A stretch of DNA of 64,000 nt from positions 11,367-75,366 of the forward strand of contig VXAA01003159.1 of NCBI GenBank assembly GCA_013399115.1, read 5' to 3'. The DNA is from Anseranas semipalmata. Lineage: Eukaryota; Chordata; Aves; Anseriformes; Anseranatidae. The position numbers and the translations under genes are program-made. This document shows, piece after piece, positions 50,301-63,600 of the stretch. How positions within the stretch are numbered: the first letter of the stretch is position 1; each line of letters begins with the position of its first letter. The notes under the pieces were generated by a model. That model saw only the letters and a list, made by a program, of their open reading frames with translations. It was not told the origin of the DNA and did no database searches.

Positions 50301-53300
50301 ACTGCATATTCTTAAAACAGAACTATGTTAAAGGGGAAGGTAAATTTAGACGATTTGAACAAATTGTAATTATCTACTGCTATACACCTCTGGGTATGAG
50401 GGAATGATTATTTTTAATGACTTTTCTCATTTTTAATGATTATTTAGATATTATTTAGTCATCTTTCCTCATAGCGTACTGCAAATTATATTCTTCCACA
50501 ATGATGATATTATAATTAAGAAAAGAAGTTACATTCATATTATCCTTTGTATATTTTGACAAAGCACAATTAAAAAACTTTCTGTGGGGAACAATAAAAT
50601 AAATGAAAGAAAATGTCCCACCAAATATTTCCCTTTTGGTATCCCCTGTTAATATTTTTATGAGCCTCTTAAGCTTATCTAAGAGATTTTTAATGCAGCA
50701 GGGTATGTTATTAGGCTTGTATTTTTTTGCACAATATCATATATTTCAGTCTTTATCACAGTGGGAACAATAAAATAACAGACCGCAATGCATTAGCATC
50801 ATAAAGAAAATGTAATAAATGTCTTTATAACTGTAGTAAAAGTTGCATGAGCACCAGCAGCTGTAACAGAGATGTTGCTACAGCAGCATTTTATGACCTA
50901 ATAGCACTCAGTGGGCTGATAATATTATGTGTGTGTGTGTGTAATGCCAGCAGTTTCCAAGGCCTAGATTTCAATTCAGATAAATAATTGAAAGCACTTT
51001 TAGACTTTTCCATAAAATGTTTAATAAGAGATCAAATCCTCCCTCCCTGTAGTGGAAAATTAAATAGTTTTTACAAGGATGTTTTATGATGAAACTCTAA
51101 CTATTATCTGTAGGAAGGGGGGGTATTGGTTTCTTTTTTTTTTTTCTTTTTTTTTTCTTTAATGTGGTTGTTAGAAATAAAATACGTTTGAAGCAGCCCT
51201 TGTTTGCTTTGTCTCTGAATACCAGTAGTAGAGAACGATATTTGTTTTTACCCTAGGTTTCCATTCCATTGGAGGCAAGTACTATAATAATAAGATTTAC
51301 TGAAATAGTTTGAATATGATAGTAATCATGACACAATATGTCTGTATTTCTGGAATGAGAAAAGGACAGGAGGGCTGCAGAAGAGTCAATCTTTGGAAAA
51401 TGATGGGATTGATAATCATATAGTATAAATGTGCAATTCACCTGGAGTTCTCCAGCTTTTTTCAAAAAAAAAAAAAAAAAAAGTGATAACTATTTTCCAA
51501 TCTCCTTCTCAGAAGAGATGAAATGCAAAATGGGTGTGAGATAAGTGGAAGAAAACATCACACAATGTACAGTCTGAGAGATCATGTTCCCATTTAAAGC
51601 ACACACGATACATATTATTCTATTCCTTTTTAAATGGGATTTTTGAATTACTTCTCTTCCTCTGTTTCACAAAGGCTTTGTTTTAAAAAAGTTGAAATGA
51701 AAGAAAGAGATAGGTATATACTACATTAACTATTCTGTTAAATGCTTTTGTTTGGCACATTAACCTGCTCCTTCTGTTCTAATCTTACTGTTCTGAATGC
51801 TTGCATAACTAATGCAAAATTACTTATTATTTGTCAAAATGCATTTTATTTGACTGTCTCCTTTCAACAAGTCTCAAAACATCTTTCAAACTGGACAGAA
51901 CTAGAGCAATTTTGAAAGTGTGGATATTCTGAGATCCCACTTATTTCTCACTTGGAAACTCTCTTCATTCTTTTGCATTAGCCAAAGTTAAAAGCAGGTG
52001 GTGTGGAGTAACAAATGAATTCTCCAACCATTATTCTTTTTCCTTGCTTTCCATCCTCCCAGAAAGGAGGAAAAAGAAAAAAAAAGTCTTGTGGCTTATA
52101 CAAATGAGCTTTATTAGCATAAAATTATCAAGGTCACTTTAAATAATTTTATATTTGGATTCTGGAAAGGCTGAAAAAATTGGGTAGAGGATAATGCCTC
52201 ATGAAGCAGAGATTACAAAGAAAAGAGGGCAAGAGGACATTCAGAGGTAAAAGAGAAGGGAGTTGAAATATACATGTTGAATTCTTTTTGGAATTATTAC
52301 TTTAATGTGCCTCTGAATTTTTATATTATGAATGTTATAATAGATCATCTAGATCCTCTGAAAGGACTTCTTTATTATTTTAAATCTAAATGAATTAATA
52401 TAGTAATAAAAAGGGATGGAAATATCATTTTTTAAAATTCATACGTATGTAATGAAAAATCCACAGAATTATTTTTGGATGGGCTTAATACAGTTTTGGG
52501 TGGGACAAGGTAATTCCTTCATGCTAATCAAATACAAGTAGGTAGGATTTGATCTCATGCACATTCAAGTCAGTTGAAAGGTTTTTACTGAGGCATTCAG
52601 CCTTCTAACAGATGAAATGTAAGCCACATATCTACCTTTTACTATTTTCTCTTTGCTAAATTGTGAACCTAATTTGGTGAGGAAAAAAATGGAAACTATG
52701 GCAGCTTAGTTATAGTGTGTAATGGCAACGTTAAATGAACAATTAAGCTGCCATTTAGTTTCAGTTACTGTGAATAGAAAGGCATCTTCTGTTGCTGGCA
52801 AGATCTGCGAACAATACTTGAGAAAAACGAACAGCATTCTGGTCACTTCCATTCCTGTTGCAGATAGTTTATGTCAGCTGCATCTCTACAACAGCATAAA
52901 CTACAATTGCTTTAGAGTTGCCTAAAGAGTCAGAGATAAGAAATTTCCGTATTTCACAGGTCTTCCAAAAGAAATTTAACTATTTCCCAAATCATTTGTT
53001 CTTTGCTTATGTAACACAGAAACTAACACAAATGACCAGCTTGCTCTGCCCAATCATCCTGTCCTGAGACTGATGACTCCTTTTGCAGTCATTGGTTTTT
53101 AAAGTCATATTTATGCTACTTCACAGGTGAATGCAATATAAAATATTCACTTTTGCTATCAAAAAGTAAAGGGTCCCACTACAAGACAGAAGCAATAAGT
53201 TGTCAAAAACTGAAACATCCAGAAGATTTTTTATGAGATGAGTGTCTCATTGTTCTGTGGAGAGAAATATAAAGTGTGTCAGTAAAGTGGAAAAGCAAAC

Positions 53301-55340
53301 TCACGTACGCTCCAAATTTCTTATTTAACAGCAATTATTATAAGCTTTACTAAGTGCACAATAGGTGCAGGAAGAAGAGCAAAATATCCATGTGGTTCCC
53401 AAGACAGGAAGGAAGCACTGGACTCACAGACATGCTCTTGTGTCACGAGATACTTAACATGCAACGGGATAACACAAACTTATAATTTCTATTGATTGAT
53501 CCATAAGAACTGAGCACTAAATATTCATGATTCTCCAGCTAATTAAATTGGATGAACATAGGTTTCACAACTGAAAGCAGGTATTTAAATTACATTTTAG
53601 AACATTTTAATTATAATGGTTGGAAGGATTTTAAAGGATGCGGTAAGAGGTATGTCTTCCAGATTAAGGCTCTCAAGTTTTGTAATAAACACTGTATCCG
53701 TATTAAAAAGTTTATCTTCATTAAATGGTTAAATATGTAAATACTACCAATTCAGTTCACTTAATTCTCATTAAAGAAATCCTCTTGTGTTTCCTCAGAG
53801 AGCAAGAAGAACTAATATAGCTAAAACCGCAAAATGAACAATATATAACGATTGGGGGAAAAAAAGTTTACTTTTAGCCTCTTCTTTTTCTCCACTTCCT
53901 GGCTTACTCAGTCTGACTCTGAGTATAATATATGAGGCAATGCTTATGGGATATTTGCTTTTTTTCATAGATAGCTGCCAATGCTCAATTTTCTTGCACT
54001 GTGCACAGCTTTTCATGTTGTTGACCATTGCTAGCTTTATATAGGTAATTTGCTTGTAAGCACAATCTTAATGAAGTGGAAACAAATGGTCTTTGCAATT
54101 TTGAGTGTCCTTTGTAAGCTATCAGACAGTAGGCTTGGACAAATCATCTTTCTGTCCCTAGAGAACTCCTAGAACTACATTAATATGAAATTGATACTTG
54201 GCCTCACACATTTTCTTTCTAAAGCTTGCTTGCTTCTTTTTTTCTGAGTTTGACTGTAAATCCAGGTGTGGCTGCAGCAGCTCACACCTTGTGTGTCTGG
54301 TGACAGAGAAAGTGGTTGTGAGGTCTCTGAGCAGTCATTATTAACGTTAGTTTACTGTATGAGAAAGAATAAGCTAATCCTGAGAAGTGAATGATGTGTC
54401 CGTAGAAAGTGCTTGGTATCCCAAATAAAGTATTTCATGTTGCATATGTCTCCCCCAGCCTTAGTCCCACACTTACAAAGAAATATATCAGCATAATATG
54501 AAGGAATACATTCACTGTTTCATTCAGTGTATGCTCCAATCTCTAATTTTCTTTCCAGGTGCAGATTTTGATTTATAAAGATCTCTGTGATTACTATCTT
54601 GGTTTCCTTAGAAACCACCTCAAATTCATTCTCCATTTATGTTTTATAAAAACAGGTGAAATCAGCCGAGGTGTTTTGATAAAAGAGCCTGGATGAGGTC
54701 TCTGAAGGTACTGGTGACAGAGTTGTCTTGATGGACACTCCTCGCATCTGGTAAATGTTGTTTGTTGTTTTTTGTTTGTTTGTTTGTTTTCTAAGAAGGC
54801 GTTTCTAAGAACACTTTAATGATGTTTGGAGCATGATTTGTTGTAAAGCTGTGCTGTCTATTTGGATTTTATCTAATGAGGCTGATGGTAAAACAGAGGA
54901 AGTTCAATTTATATGACAATGGCTAGTACATTGTGTGTATTTATATTAGTACATTTGCTCCAGATTTACTAATGTTTTTAGTAATTAGACTGTGTTAGGT
55001 TATTTATTGATGTGTCTTTATATTTTCTGTGTTGTTGATTCTTTTCAGAGAAAGCAAGGGTACTTAATATTTTTCTGTTGACATTTTCTTATTTATAATG
55101 CCCATGCATGTTATTATGTTGATCCCAAAGTAACTAATAGATTGAAAACAGAAAGCAGTTTCCCACTTAAAAAACTGAAAATGTCCGTAAAGATTTTAAA
55201 TTTTCTTCTGTGTGCATGCATGTATATAATATGTTTCCATATATTAGTAAAGGCTCAACTGCAATATCCACACACAAAGTACAGAATTAAATTTATATAT
55301 TAAACATTTGTTTTGTCTTCTCCTAGTTCTCGTATTATCC

Positions 55341-55629
55341 TCTGTACAATCTGTAGTCTTTACCTTTCTGGTAAATGACACATAAAGTGATTTGATTTTT
55401 TTTTTTTANTTCCCTCCTGAAGTTGTGCTTTTTACTTGATTCCAGGTGGCATTATATGTGTTTAATATTCCTCTGAGCAGAGAGATTTGAGGTGGCCAGC
55501 TGGGAATATTTTCACTTTCATTCCTTGCTGCCTTTATTTCACCAGAGACCTGGTTAGGAAGTCCTTGCAGTGTGTGTCCACATGTCCACTACATCTGGAA
55601 AGTCCTTAAAATTCAGCTGTCAGTCTGAG

Positions 55630-55676
<47 letters not shown>

Positions 55677-55693
55677 AAACCCAACCCGGTTTT
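55341..55693. repeat. Alternative copy of a locus repeated at 55695-56141
   Basis: Segment A (55341-55408), then N (55409), segment B (55410-55629), an A run of 44 (55630-55673) and GTTAAACCCAACCCGGTTTT. A and B recur at 55695-55762 and 55908-56127. This copy lacks the 145-bp segment between them but keeps the sequence beyond the A run. Confidence 0.93.
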
Positions 55694-55694
55694 N

Positions 55695-56141
55695 TCTGTA
55701 CAATCTGTAGTCTTTACCTTTCTGGTAAATGACACATAAAGTGATTTGATTTTTTTTTTTTAATTTAAGGCTCACTCAAATGAAATGTTTGAGCATATGC
55801 TTAGTTATGTGGACCGAAGTTAAAATCAAAAGATGTACACGCACAACTTACCATTTTTTAAATCAGAATTGATTATATATTATATATTATTATTATATAT
55901 TATATATTTCCCTCCTGAAGTTGTGCTTTTTACTTGATTCCAGGTGGCATTATATGTGTTTAATATTCCTCTGAGCAGAGAGATTTGAGGTGGCCAGCTG
56001 GGAATATTTTCACTTTCATTCCTTGCTGCCTTTATTTCACCAGAGACCTGGTTAGGAAGTCCTTGCAGTGTGTGTCCACATGTCCACTACATCTGGAAAG
56101 TCCTTAAAATTCAGCTGTCAGTCTGAGAAAAAAAAAAAAAA
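55695..56141. repeat. Second copy of the same locus, with the middle present
   Basis: Segment A, then about 145 bp of unique sequence with a TATATTAT-rich end (55763-55907), then segment B and an A run cut short by N at 56142. The 220-bp segment B matches the first copy base for base as read. Confidence 0.93.
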
Positions 56142-56224
56142 NNNNNNNNNNNNNNNNNNNNNNNNNNNNNNNNNNNNNNNNNNNNNNNNNNNNNNNNNNN
56201 NNNNNNNNNNNNNNNNNNNNNNNN
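56142..56224. other. Assembly gap, 83 N
   Basis: It starts within a poly-A run and ends at GGTTTTTACCCTG. The end of the preceding copy (CCCGGTTTT at 55685-55693) overlaps this resumption, so the missing bases are probably already present upstream. Confidence 0.95.
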
Positions 56225-56369
56225 GGTTTTTACCCTGTTCCATGCCCTATCTCACGACCAAGCACCGGATAGGTAGTTCGGTGTCTGGTGTCTGTTCTCA
56301 CCCTGTGTATTGCGTATATGAATTTAATACATGGTATAATGTATTAATGAAGAATTAGAAGTGCTTTGG

Positions 56370-57637
56370 TCAAGGTAGGCTGTGCCCAGCATTTTGATAG
56401 AGCAAAGCCACTTGATATAGTCTACCTGAATTTCCAACAGGCATTTCATAAAGGTCACTCACCAAAAGGTCTTAAGGATGCTGATCTGGGTTGTTATTGT
56501 AAGTAAGTAGAGTTATTATTGAACAACTGGTTAAAGGGTAACAAAAGGCAAAAACCAAATTCTTTCAGGGGAGACTGACCACCACTAGAGATTGACAGGG
56601 TTCGTTATCAGGGCTTATGATGTTTAGCATATTTGTAAATGATCTGGAAAAAAGGGAAGTGACCAACTGTGGTGATGATAATAAATCGTGACAAAAGACT
56701 ATGTAGAATTATTGACATATTTCATGATACCAAATGACTAGACAATAAAATGGCAAGTGACATCCAGTGACCACAGGTATAAATGAAATCCATGGGAAAA
56801 GCTATTCTAGTGATGGGCTGTGCACTCAGAAAAGGTCGTTGGTGTTTATGTTTGTCTGTGCTATTAAAAGGTCAGTTTGGTGCTTGGTAATAGTTAACAA
56901 AGCAAAAGTTAGCATCTACTAGGAGTGGAACAGAAAACATCTTTATGCTCATGCTCAGATCATGAATCCATGATTTCTGCTCATTTCGGATTAAGTGTAC
57001 TGTTCTTGCACCATCAAAAATTATATGATAGAACTATAAAAGGCACAGAGGGAGGTGATGAAGATGATGAAAGATATGGAAAGGTTTCTGCAGAGAAATT
57101 TGTAGGGATCTTCAGTCTGAAAAAGAAATGTCTGAAGGGAGGTATGTTTGATAGAAGTCTATAAAATTATAAACAATATGGAGACAATTATTAGAAACAA
57201 TTCTTTGCATTACCTTCTAATTTGAGGAAGAAGGGTACCAAAGGAAACTATCAGACAGCAGAATCAAAATAACCATAAGGAAGTATTCCACACAGGACAC
57301 AGTTAAGTGGCAGTCACAGCTTATGGCAAAGTATTGTAACTCTCTCAGGACACTGGATACTAGAAAAATACATGTATTCAAAAAAACAGTGAGGAGAAGT
57401 CATGGAAGGAAAATCATTTAAGACTCTTAAACCACAAGAAAACCAACTCTAGCTCAGGAGACGCAGAGTGTTGAAAGCTAGGAAGACATACTGGGGAAAG
57501 TATCCCTGAATGTGTGGCCAGTTTGTGTATTTTTCTTAGGTGTCTCTATTGTCCAGCATCAGAGAAAGGATGTTGGATCACCTGAATCTTTCATCTAAAT
57601 CCAAATGTTCAGTCTGATGGTCTAACATTCACATTAC
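56370..57637 (+). mobile_element. Old CR1 LINE, ORF2 3' half to 3' end
   Basis: Plus-strand order matches CR1 ORF2. CTTGATATAGTCTACCTGAA near 56411 corresponds to the YLDFxKAFD motif of the reverse transcriptase. ATTTGTAAATGATCTGGAAA near 56631 corresponds to FxNDLE. TTTGATAGAAGTCTATAAAA near 57146 and AAGGAAGTATTCCACACAGG lie in the ORF2 C-terminus, and TCATGGAAGGAAAATCATTT sits near the ORF end. The tail CATCAGAGAAAGGATGTTGG ... CAGTCTGATGGTCTAACATTC fits the CACTGTCAGAGACAGGATACTGG ... GGTCTGA 3' UTR pattern of older CR1 groups. All frames are interrupted. At about 1.27 kb it is the longest CR1 copy here. The family call rests on remembered motifs. Confidence 0.82.
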
Positions 57638-60600
57638 ACTCTGTTATGTGTGACTTTGAGTTTATTTATCATTTTTCCTCCTTTAAAAATTAAGCACCTC
57701 ATGAAATTCCACATTTTTTTCGAAAGAGAAGGTAGTAATTTCCATTTGTTTTATCTTGTGTACTTTTCTTTTTTACATCAAAAAGATTTTGTTTTTACTT
57801 TAAAATGGTATTTTTCTCTATTATTATTATTCAGATAGATGCTAGTTTGCCCTGGCAGAAGAAAATGTGGTGCATTAAAATATCATCTATTTTGACTAAA
57901 ATCTGCTAAATTAATTGAGAACTACCATCACTGAAGCAGAAAATAAGGTTGGATTTGAGTAATGAAAGATGCCTGGTTAATGATACTGAAGACCATTAGA
58001 GCAAGAGAGACACCATTTTCTCCACATCGTCTGACTGGGGAGCGGGTTAGATTTGGCAGGAGGCTGTGAGACTAGATGCTGAGTGAGAAGAATATGTTAT
58101 TCATTGCAGAGAGCAAAAAATGGAAATTTGAGAAAGTAGTTAAAAAGCATGAGAATCAAAGAAGGTCAAAGGGGTAGAAAATCACGAAGAAGAACAAAAC
58201 AAAGCAAAAAATGAGAAGGTGAAACAAATCATCAGCATGATAAAAAAAAAAAGGATTATACTTGCTGTTTTCTGCCTTTAAGTTTGTAGCAGAGTGTTTA
58301 GAATGTATATTGACCATATGATCCTGGTTAGAATCCCAGTCTATATATTAGAGCAACATCTGAAAATCTGTGCTTTTTTTCTTTTTTTCCTTCTTATCAT
58401 TCACTGGATGGTGGAAAAAATTGCACATAGAATAAATAAATGTAGAATAATAAGACTTGTTTATCCACGTGTCTTGTCAACCTATAGTTGTCCCTTAGGT
58501 TGGAGAGAACTTTTCATTTCTTGTATGAGGCATAACGTTTTTTAACTGTCCTACATGGTGTGACTGAGGTGACAAAAGTAAAGTACTATAGCTTGATTAA
58601 CTTCTATACACCACCTTCTCAATTTTTACATTTTTATGTCACTCATTTCATTGCTTTTCTGAATCTAAAAGGGTGATGAAAAGATCAAGTGCATGTTTGA
58701 CATTTTAACTCCCTTTGGAACTTTTTTTCTTTCTTTCTTTTTTTTTTTTTTTTAGTTTAAAGCCTGGACTGTCTAGAGTTTTTTTTCTGAAGAGTGTTAT
58801 GTCTTTAAAAAAACAGACCTGAATTGGCACATCCAGAACGGTGTGATGTGGAATCTGATGTGGAATAAAAAAAGATTTTTCATCCTAATTAACGTCAGAA
58901 AAAATGACCCAAGCTTTTAAAAGTAGTGTCAGTTACATATTATTCTATTCCCCCTGACCTCCTTCCTCCAAATAGGGATTGAAAACTATGTGGGATCTCA
59001 TAATGTAGGACCAATTTGTTTTCAGTACCCTGTGCATCATGCAAGTTCGCACCACTGATATCTTTCATTTCAGATCTGATGCAGTCACGGCAAAGAAATC
59101 CTTGAGTATTTGCTCCTTCTTTGGCTTAAAATTGTGTGGCTATTTTTCAGTCTTGTTAGTTAGCTTAGCTTTACAGAGAGTCACAGCACTGAAAGATCCT
59201 CCTCAAGTGGCTGTAGCTGTGCTGACCTTGCCCTCGGTCATGTGTAGCAATGCAGCTTCTGGAGGCAGGGCTCGTGGTCTCTTGGACTGCAGTAGGCAGA
59301 GCCTCACAACACCCATTCCTAGTGAGGTGTTGATTAACTCATCTGTTCTTCTGAGTAGAAAACAGATTATGGGATGGGTTGCAAAAATGCAGATCTGTTA
59401 AGCCAGCAGCTCATGACTTGGGTTAATTTGAGTTTTAACCTGTTCACACTAATGGTACATGTAACTATAGCACTATTATGTTAAATTTGGAACTGATGTT
59501 GTATTTGTGCTCAGGATCTGACTGAACAATAATAATTATTATTAGCTTTCAAGTATTCCTGCTTTTGGTTAGTTAAATATTTTAGATATTCAAAACATCC
59601 TCAAAGATGTAAAGCACTTTAATGTTACATATGTTTCTTCTCACTTCTACAGATTTTATTCTAGAATAATTAACAAAGCTACTACAGAAATTACTTCTAT
59701 TTTATATCTGTAAGAGTAATGAGCATAAGACAACTGCCAGGTCTTTGACTGACATAAGGACTCAGGTACTTGACCCACACTCCTTAGAACAATCATTTTC
59801 CTCCCTTGTATATCAAACATATAAAAACTATATAACTACTACATATATATTAAATATGCTTCTTTATAGACCTGCTTGAAAGTAAATGAAAGGAATGTAC
59901 ATTTGGCATTTTGCTGAAGAAGAGAGCACTGATGTCAAAATGACCTACAATGTACTCTGAGAACCATTAGCCACATACATGAAGATTGAAAGAAACTTAA
60001 ATGCCTAACAGAAGTAAGATCTGGCATAAATTGCTTAGAGAACCTTGTTTTTTCCAGGGTTATGGATCTATTTCTTTTCCTGCATGAGGTTTAATTTTAT
60101 GATGAACTTCCAGCTTCTTTTCCTTTCCCTTGCTAATCAATGCCACCAAATGATCAGTTATGCTTCTATCTAATAATACCTTGATAATTTCATTCCCCAC
60201 TGGAGGCTGAGAAAGCATCTTTGTGTGTTTCTGACTTTACCTGATCGTATTTTATTGTGAACAAGATATGAGGTGGTGAAAAACACTGGCTTGGCACTGA
60301 GTTATCATTCACAACAAGAGTGTATTACTGGGTTGGGAAAGTAGTCTTGGATGACAGGGTGTCTGTTTTCTTTAAGTCTAAAATTAGGGTGCTGTTGAAA
60401 ATATAAAACAAAACACAAGAATTTGTGATGCAGAACTGTTTATGTTTGTAAAGTCCTCTATACCAAATGCTTATTATGCTACAATGGCAGCACCTGCAAC
60501 TATCTAAGCCTAATTTACATTTTTACTTAATACATTTCGTGTTTAGTTTGAGTTTTATCCTAGTTAAAACGGGGGCCAATATCCATGAACTATCCATAGG

Positions 60601-63600
60601 CTAGAAGGCTAGTGATGCAAAGCAATGAGCTGGAGGCCACTGATGCATGGCATGAAGCTGGAAGTACTGGTGTGAGACATAAGGAAGACAGTTTTATGGA
60701 GTAGCCTAAGAGGCTCCAGGGAGCGATGATATGCTAGAAAATGTTACCAAAGTACCATAGTCTGAAAATTACTAGAGGAAGACAGATGGATGGGATGACC
60801 GACAAAGGACAGAAATCTGTAAAATGGCTGATTTGAGGAAACTGTTAGGCTGAGTCTATCAGAAAAAAAGCCAGGCGCAGAAGCCCATTGGAGCAAAAGG
60901 AAAATGCTAGGAATCACTGAAGTACGGTACAGGTGAGCTTTCCAAAAGCTTGATTAGCAGAGCACAGCCATTGCTTTGCCTGAGCGGGTCAGCCAAAGTA
61001 AACTTTGAAACCTAAATATCACTCAAGTTAGTCATGAGGTTAAAATACACATTCTGTGTCAGGAGAGAAATGACAGACCAGGGAGAAAAAATTACACTCT
61101 ATTTTCATAAGCAATTGTAGTGTGCTGAGCCACGGTGATGTTGATCATTCAAGTGGCAGACCTCTCTCTGTCACAGACAAGTCATGGTGAACTGCATGGA
61201 ATGTGAAAACGCTTGGAAGATACAGATTGAAGCTCAGTGCCAGAGTAGATTTGTGTGCTGTGCAGCACCCTATTCTTTTGGAGGTCACAGTGCTGCAGAG
61301 TGTGCGGTGCCAAACACCCTTCTACATTCAGCTCAGCACCTGTGCCAAGAAACGGGATAAATTAGCCTGCAAGGAGCTGCATGCTGCTGCAGCTATTCTT
61401 CAGTGAGTGCCTGAACTATTTCATTTGCATATAGCTGCACTTACATGTAGTTCAGGTATGTCTACCTTTCACTGAAGGCTATGATGTAGATTTACTCATG
61501 AAAGAGTAGTAGCTGCATTTCAGTCATATTCTGTATCTTTTTCACCAGCCAAAGGCTGTATTCAGAAACCAGACAATTGTGAAGTTGTTAATATTCATTC
61601 AAGAATATTTGTACAGACAGGTTCTTAACTAAGTAGCTGGATCAGCTTTTTCTGTTATCCTACTAATTTTCCTCTTCTTGTCTCATTATTAGAGTTTATG
61701 CCTGGAATTAGATTGTTATGTCATAGGAAAAAAAAAGCCATTTGCATTTGTAAAACATTTCTCATTTTTGTGAATGTTGTACTGATAATTTTTCCGTTCT
61801 GAAACATCAGAAAATTGTCTCGTCAGAAAAGCAGATGACATAAATTAGTGAAAATGCATATACTGTACTTACACTGTTATTTTGTATTTGGCTTTCATTT
61901 CCTGACTCTGTTCTCATAACCATATCCATGGAAAGATTTCACAAAACTTACCTCATGACAAATTGTAAATTTGGGGTTTGGATTCTGGTGTATTTGTAAG
62001 ATTTCTAGTTAGATGGCCAAAATTACTAAAAGTGCTTTGAAAGTAGTACGTTCCTTGTGTATAAGAGAATGAATGAAAGATAGTGGGGAGGTTAATATTT
62101 TTATATTATATATGACTTCTCTTTCCCACTAACGTGTGTATGCTTGTCTTTTTTAATACTTGTATTTATGGTTATGCTGGGGCATAGAGATTCTCCTTGA
62201 TTAACAGTATTCTAGAAAGGAATTTGAAAGAGGCCAAAATTGAGTTAGGATCCAAACTTATAATTCAACAGTATGATAATCTATAACATAAGAAACACTA
62301 TTAAATCAACAAGAAATGTAAAAGATTGCAGTTATCCAAGCAACCATCACTCACCACAGAAGCTAAGTGATCCTTGAACTGGATGAATCAATCTAGACTG
62401 CCAAGGTCAATGAGTTGCCATGCTGGAGGAAATATGAACATGTGTGGTAGGAACCTAGCAATAAAATGAGCCTTGCCTGCCATCTTTTGATAATAGGAGT
62501 TGTATCTGATTAAGGGAGGCAGCCCTTGTATCAGCAAATTTATACTAGCATTTGGAGCAAATTGACTGACATGATCCAAAAAAAAGTTATGAAGTAGCAA
62601 TGTTGCAGTACAGTTGTACACTATTAAGCTGAGCAGAAAGGTACTGCAGACAGCAGATTTTAGTACCTCCATACAGCGGAAAGTGTTTTAAATAGGTATG
62701 TTTAGTATTAAAAGATCTTGTATGCTACTTTATTTTCAGACAAGTTAGGCATAAAGCTGAGAAATAAAAACATGAAGTTGGACTCTTAAACGCTTTTCCA
62801 GAACCTGGATAGAAATATACTTCTCTTCACCCCTGTACATTTTTTTCACATGTAACTTAGTGCCTCTTTTGCCTTTCAGCCTCAATCACTTCTGGTACTC
62901 TCATAGCTATTTCACAGAATAGGATTTGCATAATGAACAATTTTGCAGAGATTCAAAATATAAATTAGTTTTTTTCTGACACTGCCGTGAAAGACATGTG
63001 AAAAATTTGATCTTTGTGATTGGCACAGTCAGCAGGGGTGAAAGTTAAGTTGTGTAGAAAGCACTGCAATTATGCTTTTCATTAGAACCCACGTTTTCTC
63101 ACTGATCGTTCTCAGTGCATCATGCAGATGGAAGACCTATCTTAAACATGACCCATTATAGTATTTCCCACATATGAGCATAGTAATTCACTGTGTTTTC
63201 AGTTACAGTATAAGACCTTAACACTGGCTGCACTCATTTCTGTAGTCAAATAAACCTAGTTACTAAAACACCTAGTAGTGATAATAAGCACTGAAGGGAA
63301 TTATATTAGTGCCTTTAGCCATTAAGAACTCTTTCCCACTCAATTGAGATTCTGGATTACAATGTGATTATTTGAAAGAGGATAGCAGAGAGACTGCTTG
63401 AAGGATAGTGATAAGAAATTGCAAGGCTTGCTGTTATGCGAGAAGCAGCTGAAATGGAAATTGTTCCATCCTGAATGCCAACACCTGTCATTGGTCAAAA
63501 TAAAAGCACTTGCAGCATACTTCTGAATGCTTTTTCAGAGTGGTTTTCATATAGGAATATGTGCATCTCTGAAGGCCTTGACAAAAAGGCAAGAGTTGCA

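Larger units (their letters stand above)
35008..55340. other. 20-kb non-coding stretch, no recognised gene
   Basis: Mostly single-copy-looking AT-rich DNA. Open frames are short, apart from the plus frame 44997-45620, which reads through an N and a duplicated T/G run and is therefore unreliable. The plus frame 49315-49707 (130 codons) has no recognised motif. Homopolymers include T runs near 49111-49130 and 51131-51160 and an A run at 51463-51482; a (GT)n run lies near 50927-50942. No RNA gene was recognised. Sub-regions worth naming are listed separately. Confidence 0.5.

Noticed and set aside
55341..56141. Genuine tandem segmental duplication
   Set aside because: Both copies touch N, are identical as read, and complement each other's missing parts, which fits overlapping contigs better than biology.
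56068..56358. Plus-strand open frame across the 83-N gap
   Set aside because: A third of the protein is N and the left part lies in a falsely duplicated segment.
61203..61406. Small cysteine-containing protein
   Set aside because: Different frames look equally plausible, and no signal peptide, domain or splice support was seen.
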